A stretch of 64,000 nucleotides of DNA from Deltaproteobacteria bacterium (GTDB lineage: Bacteria; Myxococcota; UBA727; VGSZ01), in the NCBI GenBank assembly GCA_016177705.1, contig JACOUT010000008.1, positions 62,001-126,000 of the forward strand. Direction: 5' to 3'. A program made the position numbers and the translations under genes. Every line of letters begins with the position of its first letter. Position 1 is the first letter of the stretch. Under the pieces are notes generated by a model. It saw nothing but the letters and a program-made list of their open reading frames with translations. It was not told the origin of the DNA and made no database searches. Shown here piece by piece: positions 6,790-15,995 of this stretch.

Positions 6790-8607
6790 ATGTCCGAGAA
6801 GTTGCGCAAGCTCAAGGAGGACGCGTCGCGCCTGATCGCGAAGGGCAAGCTCGCCGAGGCCGCCGAGGTGTACCAGAAGCTGGTCAAGGCCGACCGCAAG
6901 GATCTCGCCGGTCGTCAGAAGCTCGCCGAGCTGTATGGGCGCCTCGGCCGCACGCAGGAGGCGGTGCGCGAATACCAAAGCGTCGCCGGCAGCTACGCGG
7001 CGGACGGCTTGCTGCTGAAGGCCATCGCCGTCTGCAAGATCATGTTGCAGCTCGACCCCTCGCACACCGAGACGCAGAGCTTCCTCGCCGAGCTGTCGAC
7101 CAAGCGGCGCGGCGAGTCCGGCGCGGTCGAGGTGCCGAAGGCGATGACCGCCGCGCTCGCCGGCGGCAAGCGCTCCGCCGCCGACATCCGCGGCGTGCCC
7201 GCCCATCAGGTGCCGCCAAGGAGCAACACCAGCCCCGGCGCACCGGTCGGAGCGCCGCCGCCCCCGGCCATCCCGCTCGGCACCGGTCCCGATGCGCGGG
7301 TGGTCGCCGCTGGTGTCGGCCAACCGGTCGTCATCCACGAGGTCGCGCCCAAGGTGGCGGCGCACCGCACCGACGGTGGTGAGGCGCTTGGGCGCGCCGC
7401 CGTCACGCGCGGCGACGAGCTGGCGGCGGCGCTCGCGGCCGCGGCGGCGTCGGTCGGCGCGGCGCCGCCCGCGCCGTCGGTCGATGAGCCGAGCGACCTC
7501 GCCATTGACGTCACCTTCGTCTCGGGCGAGGGCGCGCCGGTCGCGTCGCCCTCGTCGACGTCAGCGCCGACGTCAGCGCCGTCATCGACCGCGTCGGCCG
7601 AGGGCGGCCCGGTGGTGCTCGGCACCAGCCTGTCGCAGGAGGGCGCGCCCCTTCGGAACGAGGCGCCGCACGAGCTGCCGCCCGATGAGCCCGGGGAGGC
7701 GGCCGAGATCCTCGACGCGGACGACGCGGGCGACGTGCTGGTGCTGAGCGAGCCGGCCAGCATCGACGTCGACAAGGTGCCGCCCATCCCGCTCTTCTCC
7801 GACCTGCCCAAGGAGGCGTTCATCGCGCTCACCGAGCGCATGGAGCTGCGCGTCGCCGCTGCCGGCGACGTGCTGGTGCAGGAGGGCGAGCGCGGCAGCT
7901 CGATGTTTGTCATCATCCAGGGCCGCGTGGCGGTGAAACGTCACGACGCGCAAACCGGCCAGGACCTCGAGCTGGCGGAGCTGTCGGACGGCGCCTTCTT
8001 CGGCGAGATGGCGCTGTTGTCGGACGCGCCCCGCGTGGCCAGCGTGGTCTGCATCGACGACGTCATGTTGTTCGAGATCTCGCGTGAGCTGCTGGCCGAC
8101 ATTACGCGCGAGCACCCCACCGTCGGCGAGGTGATGAAGCGGTTCCACAAGAACCGGCTGATCACCAACCTGTTGAAGACGAGTCCGATCTTCCAGCCGT
8201 TCTCTCCCTCCGACAAGAAGGAGCTGATCGAGCGCTTCAAGTCGCGCGCCGTCGACGAGGGCAGCTACCTGATCACGCGCGAGCGCCCCGGCGAGGGGCT
8301 GTACGTGCTCTTGTCCGGCCGCTGCGACGTGCTCGACGTCAACGCCGACGGCAAAGAGGTGCTGCTCGCCGAGCTACGCGACGGCGACGTGTTTGGTGAG
8401 ATGTCGATGCTGTGGCACAAGCGCACCTGCGCCAGCGTCAAGGCGACCACGCCGTGCGTGGTGCTACGGCTGCCCCGCGAGCAATTCAACGAGGTCATCA
8501 TGACCCACCCGCAGATCCTCGAGACGCTGACCTCGCTCTCGGAGCAGCGCAGCAAGCGCAACGAGGAGCTGAAGGCGCCGGGGCTGTCGGGCGAAGCGTT
8601 GGTCTGA
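6790..8607 (+). CDS. TPR-like protein with two cyclic-nucleotide-binding domains
   Basis: The 605-residue product has three parts. An N-terminal helical TPR-like region (about 1-105, with AEVYQKLVKADRKD and AVCKIMLQLDPSH) is followed by a long Ala/Pro/Ser linker (about 115-330) and two cNMP-binding domains (about 335-455 and 460-590). The first has an intact phosphate cassette, FFGEMALLSDAPRVASV, including the cNMP-contacting Arg. The second, FGEMSMLWHKRTCASV, has Thr at that Arg position and may not bind nucleotide. No kinase, channel or DNA-binding domain is attached, so it is probably a regulatory adaptor. ATG with GGGAGACGG; a TAGAGT at 6742 may be its -10. Confidence 0.8.
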   Translation: MSEKLRKLKEDASRLIAKGKLAEAAEVYQKLVKADRKDLAGRQKLAELYGRLGRTQEAVREYQSVAGSYAADGLLLKAIAVCKIMLQLDPSHTETQSFLAELSTKRRGESGAVEVPKAMTAALAGGKRSAADIRGVPAHQVPPRSNTSPGAPVGAPPPPAIPLGTGPDARVVAAGVGQPVVIHEVAPKVAAHRTDGGEALGRAAVTRGDELAAALAAAAASVGAAPPAPSVDEPSDLAIDVTFVSGEGAPVASPSSTSAPTSAPSSTASAEGGPVVLGTSLSQEGAPLRNEAPHELPPDEPGEAAEILDADDAGDVLVLSEPASIDVDKVPPIPLFSDLPKEAFIALTERMELRVAAAGDVLVQEGERGSSMFVIIQGRVAVKRHDAQTGQDLELAELSDGAFFGEMALLSDAPRVASVVCIDDVMLFEISRELLADITREHPTVGEVMKRFHKNRLITNLLKTSPIFQPFSPSDKKELIERFKSRAVDEGSYLITRERPGEGLYVLLSGRCDVLDVNADGKEVLLAELRDGDVFGEMSMLWHKRTCASVKATTPCVVLRLPREQFNEVIMTHPQILETLTSLSEQRSKRNEELKAPGLSGEALV

Positions 8608-8612
8608 CCGGC

Positions 8613-9590
8613 GTGAACGACCAGGTCCGCCGCGAGCTGGTGCCGGTGGAGGCCGCCGACGGCGCGGCGTTGCGGGTCGAGCGCTCCTGGGTCGTCGACG
8701 TCGACCCGGCAGACGCCCCAGCCGTGGTGCTGTGCCACGGCTTTGTACAGAACCGCTACGGCTTCGAGAGCCCGCGCCGCTCACTCGCTGCCTTCCTGCG
8801 CGCCGCGGGCGCGGTGGTCTGGCACGTGGAGCTGCGGGGCAGGGACGGCACGCGCGCAGCCGCCGGCTTGCATGAGTACCTCGACGTCGACGCGCCGGCG
8901 GCCGTCGCTGCGGTGCGCGAGCGACATGACGAAGTCGGCTGGGTCGGGCACAGCATGGGCGGGCTCGTGGGCGCGCTCACGCCCGCCTCGACCTCGCTCG
9001 CGGCCGTGGTGGCGCTCGGCTCACCTTTGTTCCCCGGGCCGCGGCGCCTGCACGGCCTGGCGCGGGCGCTCATCGGTCCGGCGCGCGCCGCCCACAAGAG
9101 CGGCCGTCCCTTCCTCGGCACGCGCTGGGGCGCGCTCTTGCTGCGCCTGCGCCGCGGCCTCGACGTCGAGCGGGTGCCGGCGCCGATTCGCCTGTGGGCG
9201 CCCGGCGAGCTCGACGACGAGGCTTTGGCCGCCATGCTGCGCGACAGCTTCGCGGAGGATAGCTGGGCGGTGTTCGCCGACTTGCTCGAGCTCATCGCCA
9301 CCGATGCGCGGCGCGCCGGTTCCATCGCCGTCGCCGAGCGCCTTGCCGCGCTCAGCACGCCGCTGTTGGTGGTGGCCGGTGGCGCCGACCACTTGGCGCC
9401 ACCCTCGGGCACGCGGCCGCTGTTCGAGCGCGCCGGCTCGCGCGACAAGCACTACCTCGAGGTGTCCCACCGGCACACACCCGCGTCGCTCGGCCACATT
9501 GATCTGGTGGTGGGAGATCGTGCGCCGGCGCTGGTCTGGCAGCCGGCGCTCGCGTTCCTCCGTCGACACTTGCGGTTGCGCGACGGGTGA
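8613..9590 (+). CDS. Alpha/beta-fold hydrolase
   Basis: This is a 325-residue alpha/beta hydrolase. Visible are the oxyanion strand VVLCHGFVQNRYGFE (about 32-46), the nucleophile elbow WVGHSMGGLVG, the acid region VVAGGADHLAPP, and the C-terminal HRHTPASLGHIDLVVG with the probable catalytic His. Overall it resembles lipase/PHA-synthase-like hydrolases. I chose the GTG at 8613, 5 bp after the stop of the cNMP-binding gene. Longer readings run into that gene with an Arg/Ala-rich shadow sequence. It is probably co-transcribed with that gene. Confidence 0.8.
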   Translation: MNDQVRRELVPVEAADGAALRVERSWVVDVDPADAPAVVLCHGFVQNRYGFESPRRSLAAFLRAAGAVVWHVELRGRDGTRAAAGLHEYLDVDAPAAVAAVRERHDEVGWVGHSMGGLVGALTPASTSLAAVVALGSPLFPGPRRLHGLARALIGPARAAHKSGRPFLGTRWGALLLRLRRGLDVERVPAPIRLWAPGELDDEALAAMLRDSFAEDSWAVFADLLELIATDARRAGSIAVAERLAALSTPLLVVAGGADHLAPPSGTRPLFERAGSRDKHYLEVSHRHTPASLGHIDLVVGDRAPALVWQPALAFLRRHLRLRDG

Positions 9591-9671
9591 CGCGTCGCGC
9601 CTGACGCGGTTGGCCTCGCAGGCCCGCGCGGCGCGGGAAGGTGTGACGCAGATCGCACGTTGCCCGCTTCG

Positions 9672-10799
9672 ATGAGCAACCTCTCGCCCCTCTCGCCCCA
9701 CCCGCGGCTCTTCGTGCGGTGGTTCGTCCAGTACAACCCGTTCTTCACCGCGAGCGCGCTCTGCGTGCTCGGCGGCGTGCTGGTGTTGTCGCGCGCGCTC
9801 GGCCGCGACGCCGATGTGGCGCTCACCGGTGTGCTCGAGGTCTATCAGTGGATCGTGCTGGGCGCGGCCGCGCTGTTGTACCGACGCCTGTGCGAGCACC
9901 GCGCCGGCGTCATCCTCGGCTTGATCGCGCTCGTGCTGCTGCTCGACCCGACCCTGCAACTGAGCGCGCTCGCCTCCTCGGGGCAGGTCTGGCTGTGCGC
10001 GCTGTGGGTGCTCGTGTTCGCGCTCAAGTGGCGCGCCTTGCAGTGGGCCTTCTGCCTCGAGCTGAACGCGACCGCGCGGCTGCTGCCGCCGGCGGTCGCC
10101 GCCCTCGTGGCCGCGCTGCCGAACGTGCAGTTGCTCGGCCTCGGTGCGCACTTGGTGCCTGCGCTGCTTGCGGTCGCGGTGTTCGCGCTCGGCGTCGCCT
10201 TGGTGCTGGTGCGCCCGCAGGTGCGCTCGCGCCGCGCGCTCGGCGACGTGGGCAGCGTGATGTTCCCGCGCGTGGCGCGCGGCGTGGCGCTGATCGTCGC
10301 GCTCGGCCTCGCCTATCAGGGCTGGAACGCCGTGCTCGCGCTCGGCGGCGGCGCGCTGCGGCCGGCGTTCGGCGCCGCCCTCCTCGTTGGCGCGGTGGCG
10401 GCGACCAGGGAGCGCCACGCCTGGATCGCCGTGCTGGTGGGCTCGCTGGTGCTGTTGCCGAGCGCGGTCGGCACGCTGCTCGGCCCCGCGCTCCTCGCCG
10501 TTGCGCTGCTGCTCGCCGCTCGCCGGCACCCACCGCGCGTCGTGCTCGCGGTCGTGCCCCCGCTCGCGATGCTGCACGCGGCGTGGCTCTGGCGCTCGGC
10601 GTGCTCGCTGGCGCCCGACACGCCCACCGGCTGGGGCGCGCTCTTGCTCGGCGCCGGCTTCCTGCTCTTGCCGCTCGGGGTGGTGCTGCATCGCCGCTTG
10701 AGCGCCGTGCTCGCGCGTGCCGACGGGGCCGCGCGCCTGCTCGATGCGTCCAGCCCGGCCACCTCGGCGGGCTTCGGCGGCGTGCTCGGCCCAAGTTGA
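9672..10799 (+). CDS. Multi-spanning membrane protein of unknown function
   Basis: The 375-residue product has roughly eleven hydrophobic segments from residue 25 to the end (for example YQWIVLGAAALLYRR, VILGLIALVLLLDPTLQLSA, LLAVAVFALGVALVLV, LLLGAGFLLLPLGVVL). The conserved-looking start 'RLFVRWFVQYNPFFTASALCVLGGVLVLSRAL' resembles uncharacterised myxobacterial membrane proteins, but I cannot name the family. ATG 9672 is preferred to an upstream TTG because the alternative adds only four residues. A small GC hairpin (9623-9637, CCCGCG/CGCGGG) lies between this gene and the preceding hydrolase. It converges with the beta-helix lipoprotein gene after 18 bp. Confidence 0.65.
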   Translation: MSNLSPLSPHPRLFVRWFVQYNPFFTASALCVLGGVLVLSRALGRDADVALTGVLEVYQWIVLGAAALLYRRLCEHRAGVILGLIALVLLLDPTLQLSALASSGQVWLCALWVLVFALKWRALQWAFCLELNATARLLPPAVAALVAALPNVQLLGLGAHLVPALLAVAVFALGVALVLVRPQVRSRRALGDVGSVMFPRVARGVALIVALGLAYQGWNAVLALGGGALRPAFGAALLVGAVAATRERHAWIAVLVGSLVLLPSAVGTLLGPALLAVALLLAARRHPPRVVLAVVPPLAMLHAAWLWRSACSLAPDTPTGWGALLLGAGFLLLPLGVVLHRRLSAVLARADGAARLLDASSPATSAGFGGVLGPS

Positions 10800-10817
10800 A
10801 GATACGGCTGTCCCTGC

Positions 10818-12992
10818 TCAGGGCAGCTCGTCGGCGCCCGCCTCGACGCCGAGGGCGCCGCGGCAGTCGCCGTCCGCGTCCATCGCCGTCGAGGTAGGCG
10901 CGCCATAGTCGAGCGCCGGCACGCCGGCCATGACGTCGCTGAGCGATGCCACGGCGGCGTTGTCGTGCGCCTCGACGCAGCCGGAGAACGCGCAGGTGTT
11001 GGCACCCGTGGTGTTCCAGCAGGTGCCGTCGGGCTCGCGGATCACGCAAGCGTCGGTGGGTGGCACCAGGCCGAGCGCCACCACGGCGGCGGACTCGGCC
11101 GCGATGGCCGCACCGGTGCCGCCGGTTCGGCACAGGGTGTTCACGATGGTGAGGCCGAGCGCGGTAACGCAGCGCTGCTCGTTGTCGCCGGTGCTCGACA
11201 GCACGCTGTGAAAGACCGCGCCGCTCTCGTAGGCGACCACCGCCGTACCGGCACCGAAGGCGCTCTCGGTGGTGACGACGCTGCCGGCGACAATGCACGG
11301 CGCGACCGGGCACACCACGCCGGCGGTACCGCGCGAGACGGCGTCGATCGACGACACCCGCGAACGGTGCAGCAGCGTCGAGCCGAGCAACGCGCGCGCG
11401 CCGTTGAGGATGGAGATGTCGCAGTCGACCACCGTGATGTCGTCGTACGCGGTCACGCCGTTGCCGCCGCCCGTGGTGTCGGTGGTGTCGACGTCGAGGA
11501 CCGTGTGCGACAAGACCAACCGATGCGCGGCGCTGATGCCGGCCGGGAACCAGGTGGGGTCGCAGCCCGCCGAGCGCACCACGATCTCCGTGCGCACAAT
11601 CTCGGTGACGGGGTCGCCGGCGACGTCGATGCCGCCGCACGCCGTGCCGGAGATACGCAGGCCCTCCAGCCGCCGAGGCGCGCCGCCGCCGACGTCGAGC
11701 AGCACGCCCGAGCCTGGCTGCAGCAGCTCGCTGCGTTCCGCGGTCGGTCGCCACTGCTCGTCGAACCCGCCGGCCAGTGATGCGAACAGCTTGGTGTCGT
11801 CGACCTGGTAGCTGCCGCGCTGCAGCACGACCATCGGCAGGTCGGCAAGCTGCGCAGCGAGCGCCGCCTCCGCCGGCGACGCGAACGGGTCGTCGGGGGT
11901 GCCGGGCGCGCCGGTGCGGCCGCTCGGCGCGACGAACACCGCCGTGGTCTCGTCGAGCGGCGTGTCGACGCCGTCGCAGTCATCGTCGAGCCCGTTGCCC
12001 GGGACCTCGACGGCCCCTCGGTGCACCATGGTGCGCGTGTCATCGCAGTCCGTGCCCGACGGGCAGACCAGCGAGGGGCCGAAGGCGCCGTCGGCGTCGA
12101 GGTCGGTGCAGGCAGGGCTGCCGTCGCCGCGGCGCGCAATGCAGGGCGCTTCAGGAATGTCGCCGAGCACCAGGCCGTCACCCGGCAGCGGCACTACCTG
12201 ATCGGCGGTGTTGCCGAGCAGGTCGGCGAGCTGCGCGTGCACCAGGTAGCGGCCGCCGGGCAGGGGCGCGTCGACGGCGCCGGTGAACGAGAAGGTCGCG
12301 TCGACCCGGTCGAGCGGCGCGAAGGCCAGCGCTGCGCCGTCGGGGCCGAGGGCGGTCACGGTCGGCCAGGGTGCGGAGAAGTCATCGATGCGGAATTCGA
12401 GCCGCATCGAGGAGCCCAGTGTCAGCGTGGTCGGGATCAGCGGCACCACGCCGGGAGGCGGGCTGGTTTGCCACTGCACGCTGCCGTCGATCAGGTGCGG
12501 TGGCTCGACGTCGACCTCGACGATGGCCAGCACCGAGACGCCGGCGTTGGCGGACAGGTCGATGAGCGTGGCGGTGACGGGGTGGAAGCCCGGCCCGAGC
12601 GACGCGGCGCCGACCTCGACGGCATAGCGGTCGCCCGCCATCGCCACGGTGAGATCGACGTCGCCGGCCCGCACCGTCGGCGCGTTCAAGAGCTGCTCGC
12701 TGACGCCGAACGAGACCGCGAGGAGGTCAGCGGCCGAGAGCTGTTCGGCGCTGACCGCGATGTCGACGGCCGCGGGCGGCGTCGAGTCGTTCATCGACGC
12801 CGGGTCGACGCAGCGGCCGACGAGCCCGAGACACTGCAGGTCGCGCGGGCAATCGGCGGAGTTGACGCAGTCGAGCTGGGCGCCCACCGGAACCGCGTCC
12901 GAGAACACGCATGCGCCCGCGAGGAGCGAGAGCGCGCCGCCCAGCACACCGCCGAGTCTTCCGCCGCGCGCCGCTCGCAGGCTCGACGTCAC
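10818..12992 (-). CDS. Large Cys-containing lipoprotein with MopE-type motif and beta-helix
   Basis: The 724-residue product has a signal peptide with lipobox LLAGAC, then a Cys knot-like start (CVNSADCPRDLQCLGLVGRCVDP) usual in myxobacterial surface lipoproteins. Residues about 60-350 form Ig-like beta repeats (SAEQLSAADLLAVSFGV, DFSAPWPTVTALGPDG). DCDDTRTMVHRGAVEV and GLDDDCDGVD form the putative metal-binding MopE motif. The C-terminal half (about 420-700) has the short repeated strands of a right-handed parallel beta-helix (RLEGLRISGTACGGI, ITVVDCDISILNGARALL). It is likely outer-membrane anchored and surface exposed. The GTG start lies 11 bp after the VOC-SRPBCC gene, implying one transcript. 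Confidence 0.75.
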   Translation of the reverse strand: MTSSLRAARGGRLGGVLGGALSLLAGACVFSDAVPVGAQLDCVNSADCPRDLQCLGLVGRCVDPASMNDSTPPAAVDIAVSAEQLSAADLLAVSFGVSEQLLNAPTVRAGDVDLTVAMAGDRYAVEVGAASLGPGFHPVTATLIDLSANAGVSVLAIVEVDVEPPHLIDGSVQWQTSPPPGVVPLIPTTLTLGSSMRLEFRIDDFSAPWPTVTALGPDGAALAFAPLDRVDATFSFTGAVDAPLPGGRYLVHAQLADLLGNTADQVVPLPGDGLVLGDIPEAPCIARRGDGSPACTDLDADGAFGPSLVCPSGTDCDDTRTMVHRGAVEVPGNGLDDDCDGVDTPLDETTAVFVAPSGRTGAPGTPDDPFASPAEAALAAQLADLPMVVLQRGSYQVDDTKLFASLAGGFDEQWRPTAERSELLQPGSGVLLDVGGGAPRRLEGLRISGTACGGIDVAGDPVTEIVRTEIVVRSAGCDPTWFPAGISAAHRLVLSHTVLDVDTTDTTGGGNGVTAYDDITVVDCDISILNGARALLGSTLLHRSRVSSIDAVSRGTAGVVCPVAPCIVAGSVVTTESAFGAGTAVVAYESGAVFHSVLSSTGDNEQRCVTALGLTIVNTLCRTGGTGAAIAAESAAVVALGLVPPTDACVIREPDGTCWNTTGANTCAFSGCVEAHDNAAVASLSDVMAGVPALDYGAPTSTAMDADGDCRGALGVEAGADELP

Positions 12993-13003
12993 CGCGCCCC
13001 CCG

Positions 13004-13837
13004 TCAGACCGTGGCCGCGAGGCGGTCCATCACCTTGCCCCATGCTCGGTCGAAGTAGCGGAAGGTCTCCTCCCACTGGGGGTCGTCCTGCAGGCCGCTC
13101 GCCGGCCAGCCGAGGTGGGTGAGCGTGACGGCGGTAGCCGCCGGGCCGGCGTCCGCCAACTCGATCACCACCCAGGTGTACTGGCTGCGCGTGCGCGCCA
13201 GCTCGGGCGGCGCGTTCCAGGTGAACGTGAGCATGCGCTCGGGCAGGAAGCTCAAGATGCGGCAGCCCTCGCCCCCCCTCGTGCCCGGCGGGTTCTCGAT
13301 CATGAAGTACCACTCGTAGTGTCCGCCCGGGCGCAGCTCGACCTTCGCCTCGTCGACGATGAAGCGCAGGCCCTCGGCGGTGGTGAAGCGTCGCCACACG
13401 TCGGCGCGTGGCAGCGCCACGGTGCGCTGGTGCCGAACGGCGCGCTCGCTCAGGTCGCCGGCGCGCGCCGCCACGAGCGGCGGCGCGAACTGTGGGTTGG
13501 CGATCAGCCCGAGCACGTTGCCGAAGGGATCCAGCACCGAGGCGACGCGGATGCCGCCGCCGACGTCCTGCGGCGCCTCACGCACCGCCGCGCCCTTGGC
13601 GACCAGCCGCGCCACGGTGGCGTCGACGTCGTCGGCCGCTAGGTAGGCGGTGGCGCCACCCGCGCCAGGCTGCAGCGCGCCCTCGGCCGGACGCAGGCCG
13701 AGCTCGTAGCCGCCGACGTCGAAGCCGACGTAGAAGGGCTGATCGAAGTACGGCGGCGCGCCGAGCACCTCGGTGTAGAAGGCGCGGGCGGCAGCCAGGT
13801 CGGCGACGTCGAAGATCAGGGTGCGCAAGCCGGGCAT
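13004..13837 (-). CDS. Fused VOC (glyoxalase-fold) and SRPBCC/AHSA1 protein
   Basis: The 277-residue product joins two small-molecule-binding folds. Residues 1-118 form a VOC/glyoxalase-bleomycin-resistance domain (LRTLIFDVADLAAARAFYTEVLG, YELGLRP, SVLDPFGNVLGLI). Residues about 130-277 form an AHSA1-type SRPBCC domain (VRHQRTVALPRADVWRRFTTAEGL, RPGGHYEWYF, RILSFLPERMLTFTW, TLTHLGWP). The partners usually occur as separate proteins. Function is unknown; binding or detoxification of a hydrophobic compound is plausible. ATG preceded by GGGAGGACACG. The lipoprotein gene follows 11 bp downstream. Confidence 0.8.
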   Translation of the reverse strand: MPGLRTLIFDVADLAAARAFYTEVLGAPPYFDQPFYVGFDVGGYELGLRPAEGALQPGAGGATAYLAADDVDATVARLVAKGAAVREAPQDVGGGIRVASVLDPFGNVLGLIANPQFAPPLVAARAGDLSERAVRHQRTVALPRADVWRRFTTAEGLRFIVDEAKVELRPGGHYEWYFMIENPPGTRGGEGCRILSFLPERMLTFTWNAPPELARTRSQYTWVVIELADAGPAATAVTLTHLGWPASGLQDDPQWEETFRYFDRAWGKVMDRLAATV

Positions 13838-13873
13838 CGTGTCCTCCCGTGGTGGCGGCGGTGGCCGCGATCG

Positions 13874-15106
13874 CTACTGCAGGATGACGCGCGCCCAACG
13901 CGTCTTGCCGACACGCACCGCGTGGGTGCCCACCGGCACGTCGGCCTTGGGGTCACTGATGCGCTCACCGTCGACGGAGACGGCGTTCTGCGCGATCTGA
14001 CGGCGCGCATCGGTGTTGGACGAGACCAGCGCGGCCTCGACCAGGATGCGCGTCAGCGGCACCGTCGCGCCTTGGGTGTCGATGGTGACGGTGGGCGCGT
14101 CCTCGGGGATCTCGTTGCGCTTGCCCTTGCCGAACAGCTCCTCGAAGGAGCGCTCGGCCTCGTCTGCCGCGGCCGCGCCGTGGAAGCGCGCCACCAGCTC
14201 CTTGGCGAGCGACACCTTGGCGGCCTTGGGGTGCCCGGCCTTGCGCGCGGCCAGCTCGTCGGCCCCGACGGCCGACAACAGCTCGTAGTAGCGCCACATG
14301 AGCGCGTCGCACACCGACATCACCTTGCCGAACTGCTGCTGCGGCTCGTCCTCGACCCCGACGTAGTTGCCGAGCGACTTCGACATCTTGTCGCCCTGGA
14401 TGCGGCCGTCCACCTCGACGGCGTTGGTGCCCTCGAGGATGGGCGTGGTGATGATGCATTGCGGTTCGAGCCCGTAGTGACGCATCAGGTCACGGCCCAC
14501 CAGCAAGTTGAAGCGCTGGTCGGTGCCGCCGAGCTCGACGTCGGCCTTGAGCGCCACCGAATCGTACCCCTGCGCGAGCGGGTAGAGCAGCTCGTGCATC
14601 GAGATGGGGCGGCCCTCGCGCAGGCGCGCCTCGAAGTCGTCGCGCTCGAGCATGCGCGCCACCGAGTACTTGGCGGCCAGGCGAATGACGTCGTCGAAGC
14701 CCATCTTGCCGAGCCACTCGGAGTTGAAGCGGATCTCGGTCTTGGCCTCGTCGAGCACCTTGAAGACCTGCCGGCGATAGGTGGCCGCGTTCTGCAGGAT
14801 GGCGTCTTCGGTGAGCGGCGGTCTGGTGGCGCTCTTGCCGGTTGGGTCGCCGATGCGCGCGGTGAAGTCGCCGATCAAGAACACCACGCGGTGCCCGAGC
14901 TCCTGGAACTGCCGGAGCTTGCCCAGCACCACGGTGTGGCCGAGGTGCAGGTCGGGCGCGGTCGGGTCGCAGCCGAGCTTGACCACCAGCGGGCGATCCT
15001 CGGTGCGGCTCTTCTCGAGCTTCTTCTTCAGCTCGTCGACCACCTCGACGTCAACCGTGCCGCGCAGCAGCACCGCCAGTTGCTCGTCGACGGGGAGAAA
15101 CGCCAT
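13874..15106 (-). CDS. tyrS: Tyrosyl-tRNA synthetase
   Basis: The 410-residue class I synthetase charges tRNA-Tyr. The signature HIGH variant is HLGH (about residue 53, in [11 protein letters not shown]) and the KMSKS loop is intact ([14 protein letters not shown]). The C-terminal 60 residues form an S4 RNA-binding domain ([24 protein letters not shown]). Length and domain order are normal for the TyrZ-like bacterial group. The ATG has no clear Shine-Dalgarno, but TAACGC lies 6 nt upstream and TTGAAC 16 nt before that. It is downstream of the 5-formyl-THF cyclo-ligase gene on the same strand. Confidence 0.95.
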   Translation of the reverse strand: MAFLPVDEQLAVLLRGTVDVEVVDELKKKLEKSRTEDRPLVVKLGCDPTAPDLHLGHTVVLGKLRQFQELGHRVVFLIGDFTARIGDPTGKSATRPPLTEDAILQNAATYRRQVFKVLDEAKTEIRFNSEWLGKMGFDDVIRLAAKYSVARMLERDDFEARLREGRPISMHELLYPLAQGYDSVALKADVELGGTDQRFNLLVGRDLMRHYGLEPQCIITTPILEGTNAVEVDGRIQGDKMSKSLGNYVGVEDEPQQQFGKVMSVCDALMWRYYELLSAVGADELAARKAGHPKAAKVSLAKELVARFHGAAAADEAERSFEELFGKGKRNEIPEDAPTVTIDTQGATVPLTRILVEAALVSSNTDARRQIAQNAVSVDGERISDPKADVPVGTHAVRVGKTRWARVILQ

Positions 15107-15112
15107 GCGGCG

Positions 15113-15140
15113 GCGTTAGCACTTCGGCGCCGGGGTTCAA
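15113..15140 (-). promoter_or_regulatory. tyrS promoter, leaderless type
   Basis: Minus strand: TTGAAC (15140-15135), a 16-nt spacer, TAACGC (15118-15113), then 6 nt to the tyrS ATG. Both boxes match the sigma70 consensus only partly, but spacing is right. Confidence 0.5.
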
Positions 15141-15163
15141 GGTGTGAGCGGCAAGGCCGAGCG

Positions 15164-15781
15164 TCAAGGCACGAGCGTGAGGCCGTTTGCCGGTGTCCAC
15201 AGCCGCTCGATGAGCGCGTCGCCGGGCCCGACCGGTACCTCTGAAACGAGCTGAACGTCGAGCACCAGCGCGATCGTGCCGCGCGCGCGGCCGTCGGCGC
15301 AGCGCGGCGCCAGCGCGCGATCGTAGTAGCCCTTGCCCCACCCGAGGCGGCGCCCGAACCCGTCGACGGCGCAGGCGGGCACCACCACCAGCGCCGCAGC
15401 GAGCAGCGGCACGACCGGCGCGCTCGGCTGCGGCGTCGGAATGTCGAAGCGATCCAAGGGCAGGTCGGCAGCTCGAACGTCGAGCGGTACGGCGCGAAAG
15501 ACCAGGTGATCGTCCGCGATGGCGGGAAGGAGGCGCACGCGCCCGGCGGCGCGCACCGCATCGTCGAGCGGCCGCGTGTCGATCTCGAACGGCCGCGAGG
15601 CGAAGAGCGCGACCGGCCCGGGCGGCACCTGCGACGCCAGGAAGGCGGCGAGCTGCTCGGCAGCCATCCGCCCCGCGCGCGCGCTCTCGTCGACAGGGAG
15701 GGCCCGCAAACGAACGCGCACCTCGCGCCGCAGCGCACGCTTGCGATCGTCGACGGCGGCAGGACTGGCGGAGTCGCTCAC
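15164..15781 (-). CDS. 5-formyltetrahydrofolate cyclo-ligase
   Basis: The 205-residue enzyme converts 5-formyl-THF to 5,10-methenyl-THF with ATP. The hallmark GWGKGYYDRAL (about 142-152) is present, preceded by VVPACAVDGFGRRLG. The N-terminal KRALRREVRVRLRAL and the FASRPFEIDT strand fit the family, as does the length. The GTG start is chosen at the first plausible codon. The 6S RNA gene lies immediately upstream on the same strand, the arrangement (ssrS-ygfA) well known in proteobacteria, so the mRNA may be a read-through product of the 6S transcript. Confidence 0.93.
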   Translation of the reverse strand: MSDSASPAAVDDRKRALRREVRVRLRALPVDESARAGRMAAEQLAAFLASQVPPGPVALFASRPFEIDTRPLDDAVRAAGRVRLLPAIADDHLVFRAVPLDVRAADLPLDRFDIPTPQPSAPVVPLLAAALVVVPACAVDGFGRRLGWGKGYYDRALAPRCADGRARGTIALVLDVQLVSEVPVGPGDALIERLWTPANGLTLVP

Positions 15782-15825
15782 CTCGCCGCGCAGGCCAGAG
15801 GGCGACGAGTGGCCGGCCGAAGAAA

Positions 15826-15990
15826 TGCCGGAGGGTTCGTCAGGTGATGACTCGAACCTGGCTCAACCAGGTGGGTGCACAAGAGTACGGGGGAAGGCTT
15901 CTGCGACGAGGCAGCATGCACAGACCCGTACGGAGCGGCTCCCGAAGTCATGAGTACGGTTCAGAGTTATTTCCCGACGACCCTCCGGCC
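15826..15990 (-). ncRNA. ssrS: 6S RNA (SsrS-type regulator of RNA polymerase)
   Basis: Reading the minus strand, GCCGGAGGGT (15989-15980) pairs perfectly with ACCCTCCGGC (15836-15827) as the closing stem of a transcript of about 165 nt. Inside are segments recognisable from 6S RNAs: CCGCTCCG, GTGCATGCTGCC, the GCAGAAGCCTT apical block, and a ...CACCCACCTGGTT/AACCAGG-like side hairpin before the 3' closing strand. The 5-formyl-THF cyclo-ligase gene follows directly, a classic 6S neighbour. A promoter with TACAGT ends 6 nt before the predicted 5' end. 6S RNA mimics an open promoter and binds sigma70 holoenzyme. Boundaries are good to a few nt only. Confidence 0.82.
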
Positions 15991-15995
15991 TGCAC

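Noticed and set aside
9623..9637. CCCGCG/CGCGGG hairpin as terminator after the second hydrolase
   Set aside because: Six-bp stem with a 3-nt loop and no T-run in very GC-rich DNA; chance formation is likely.
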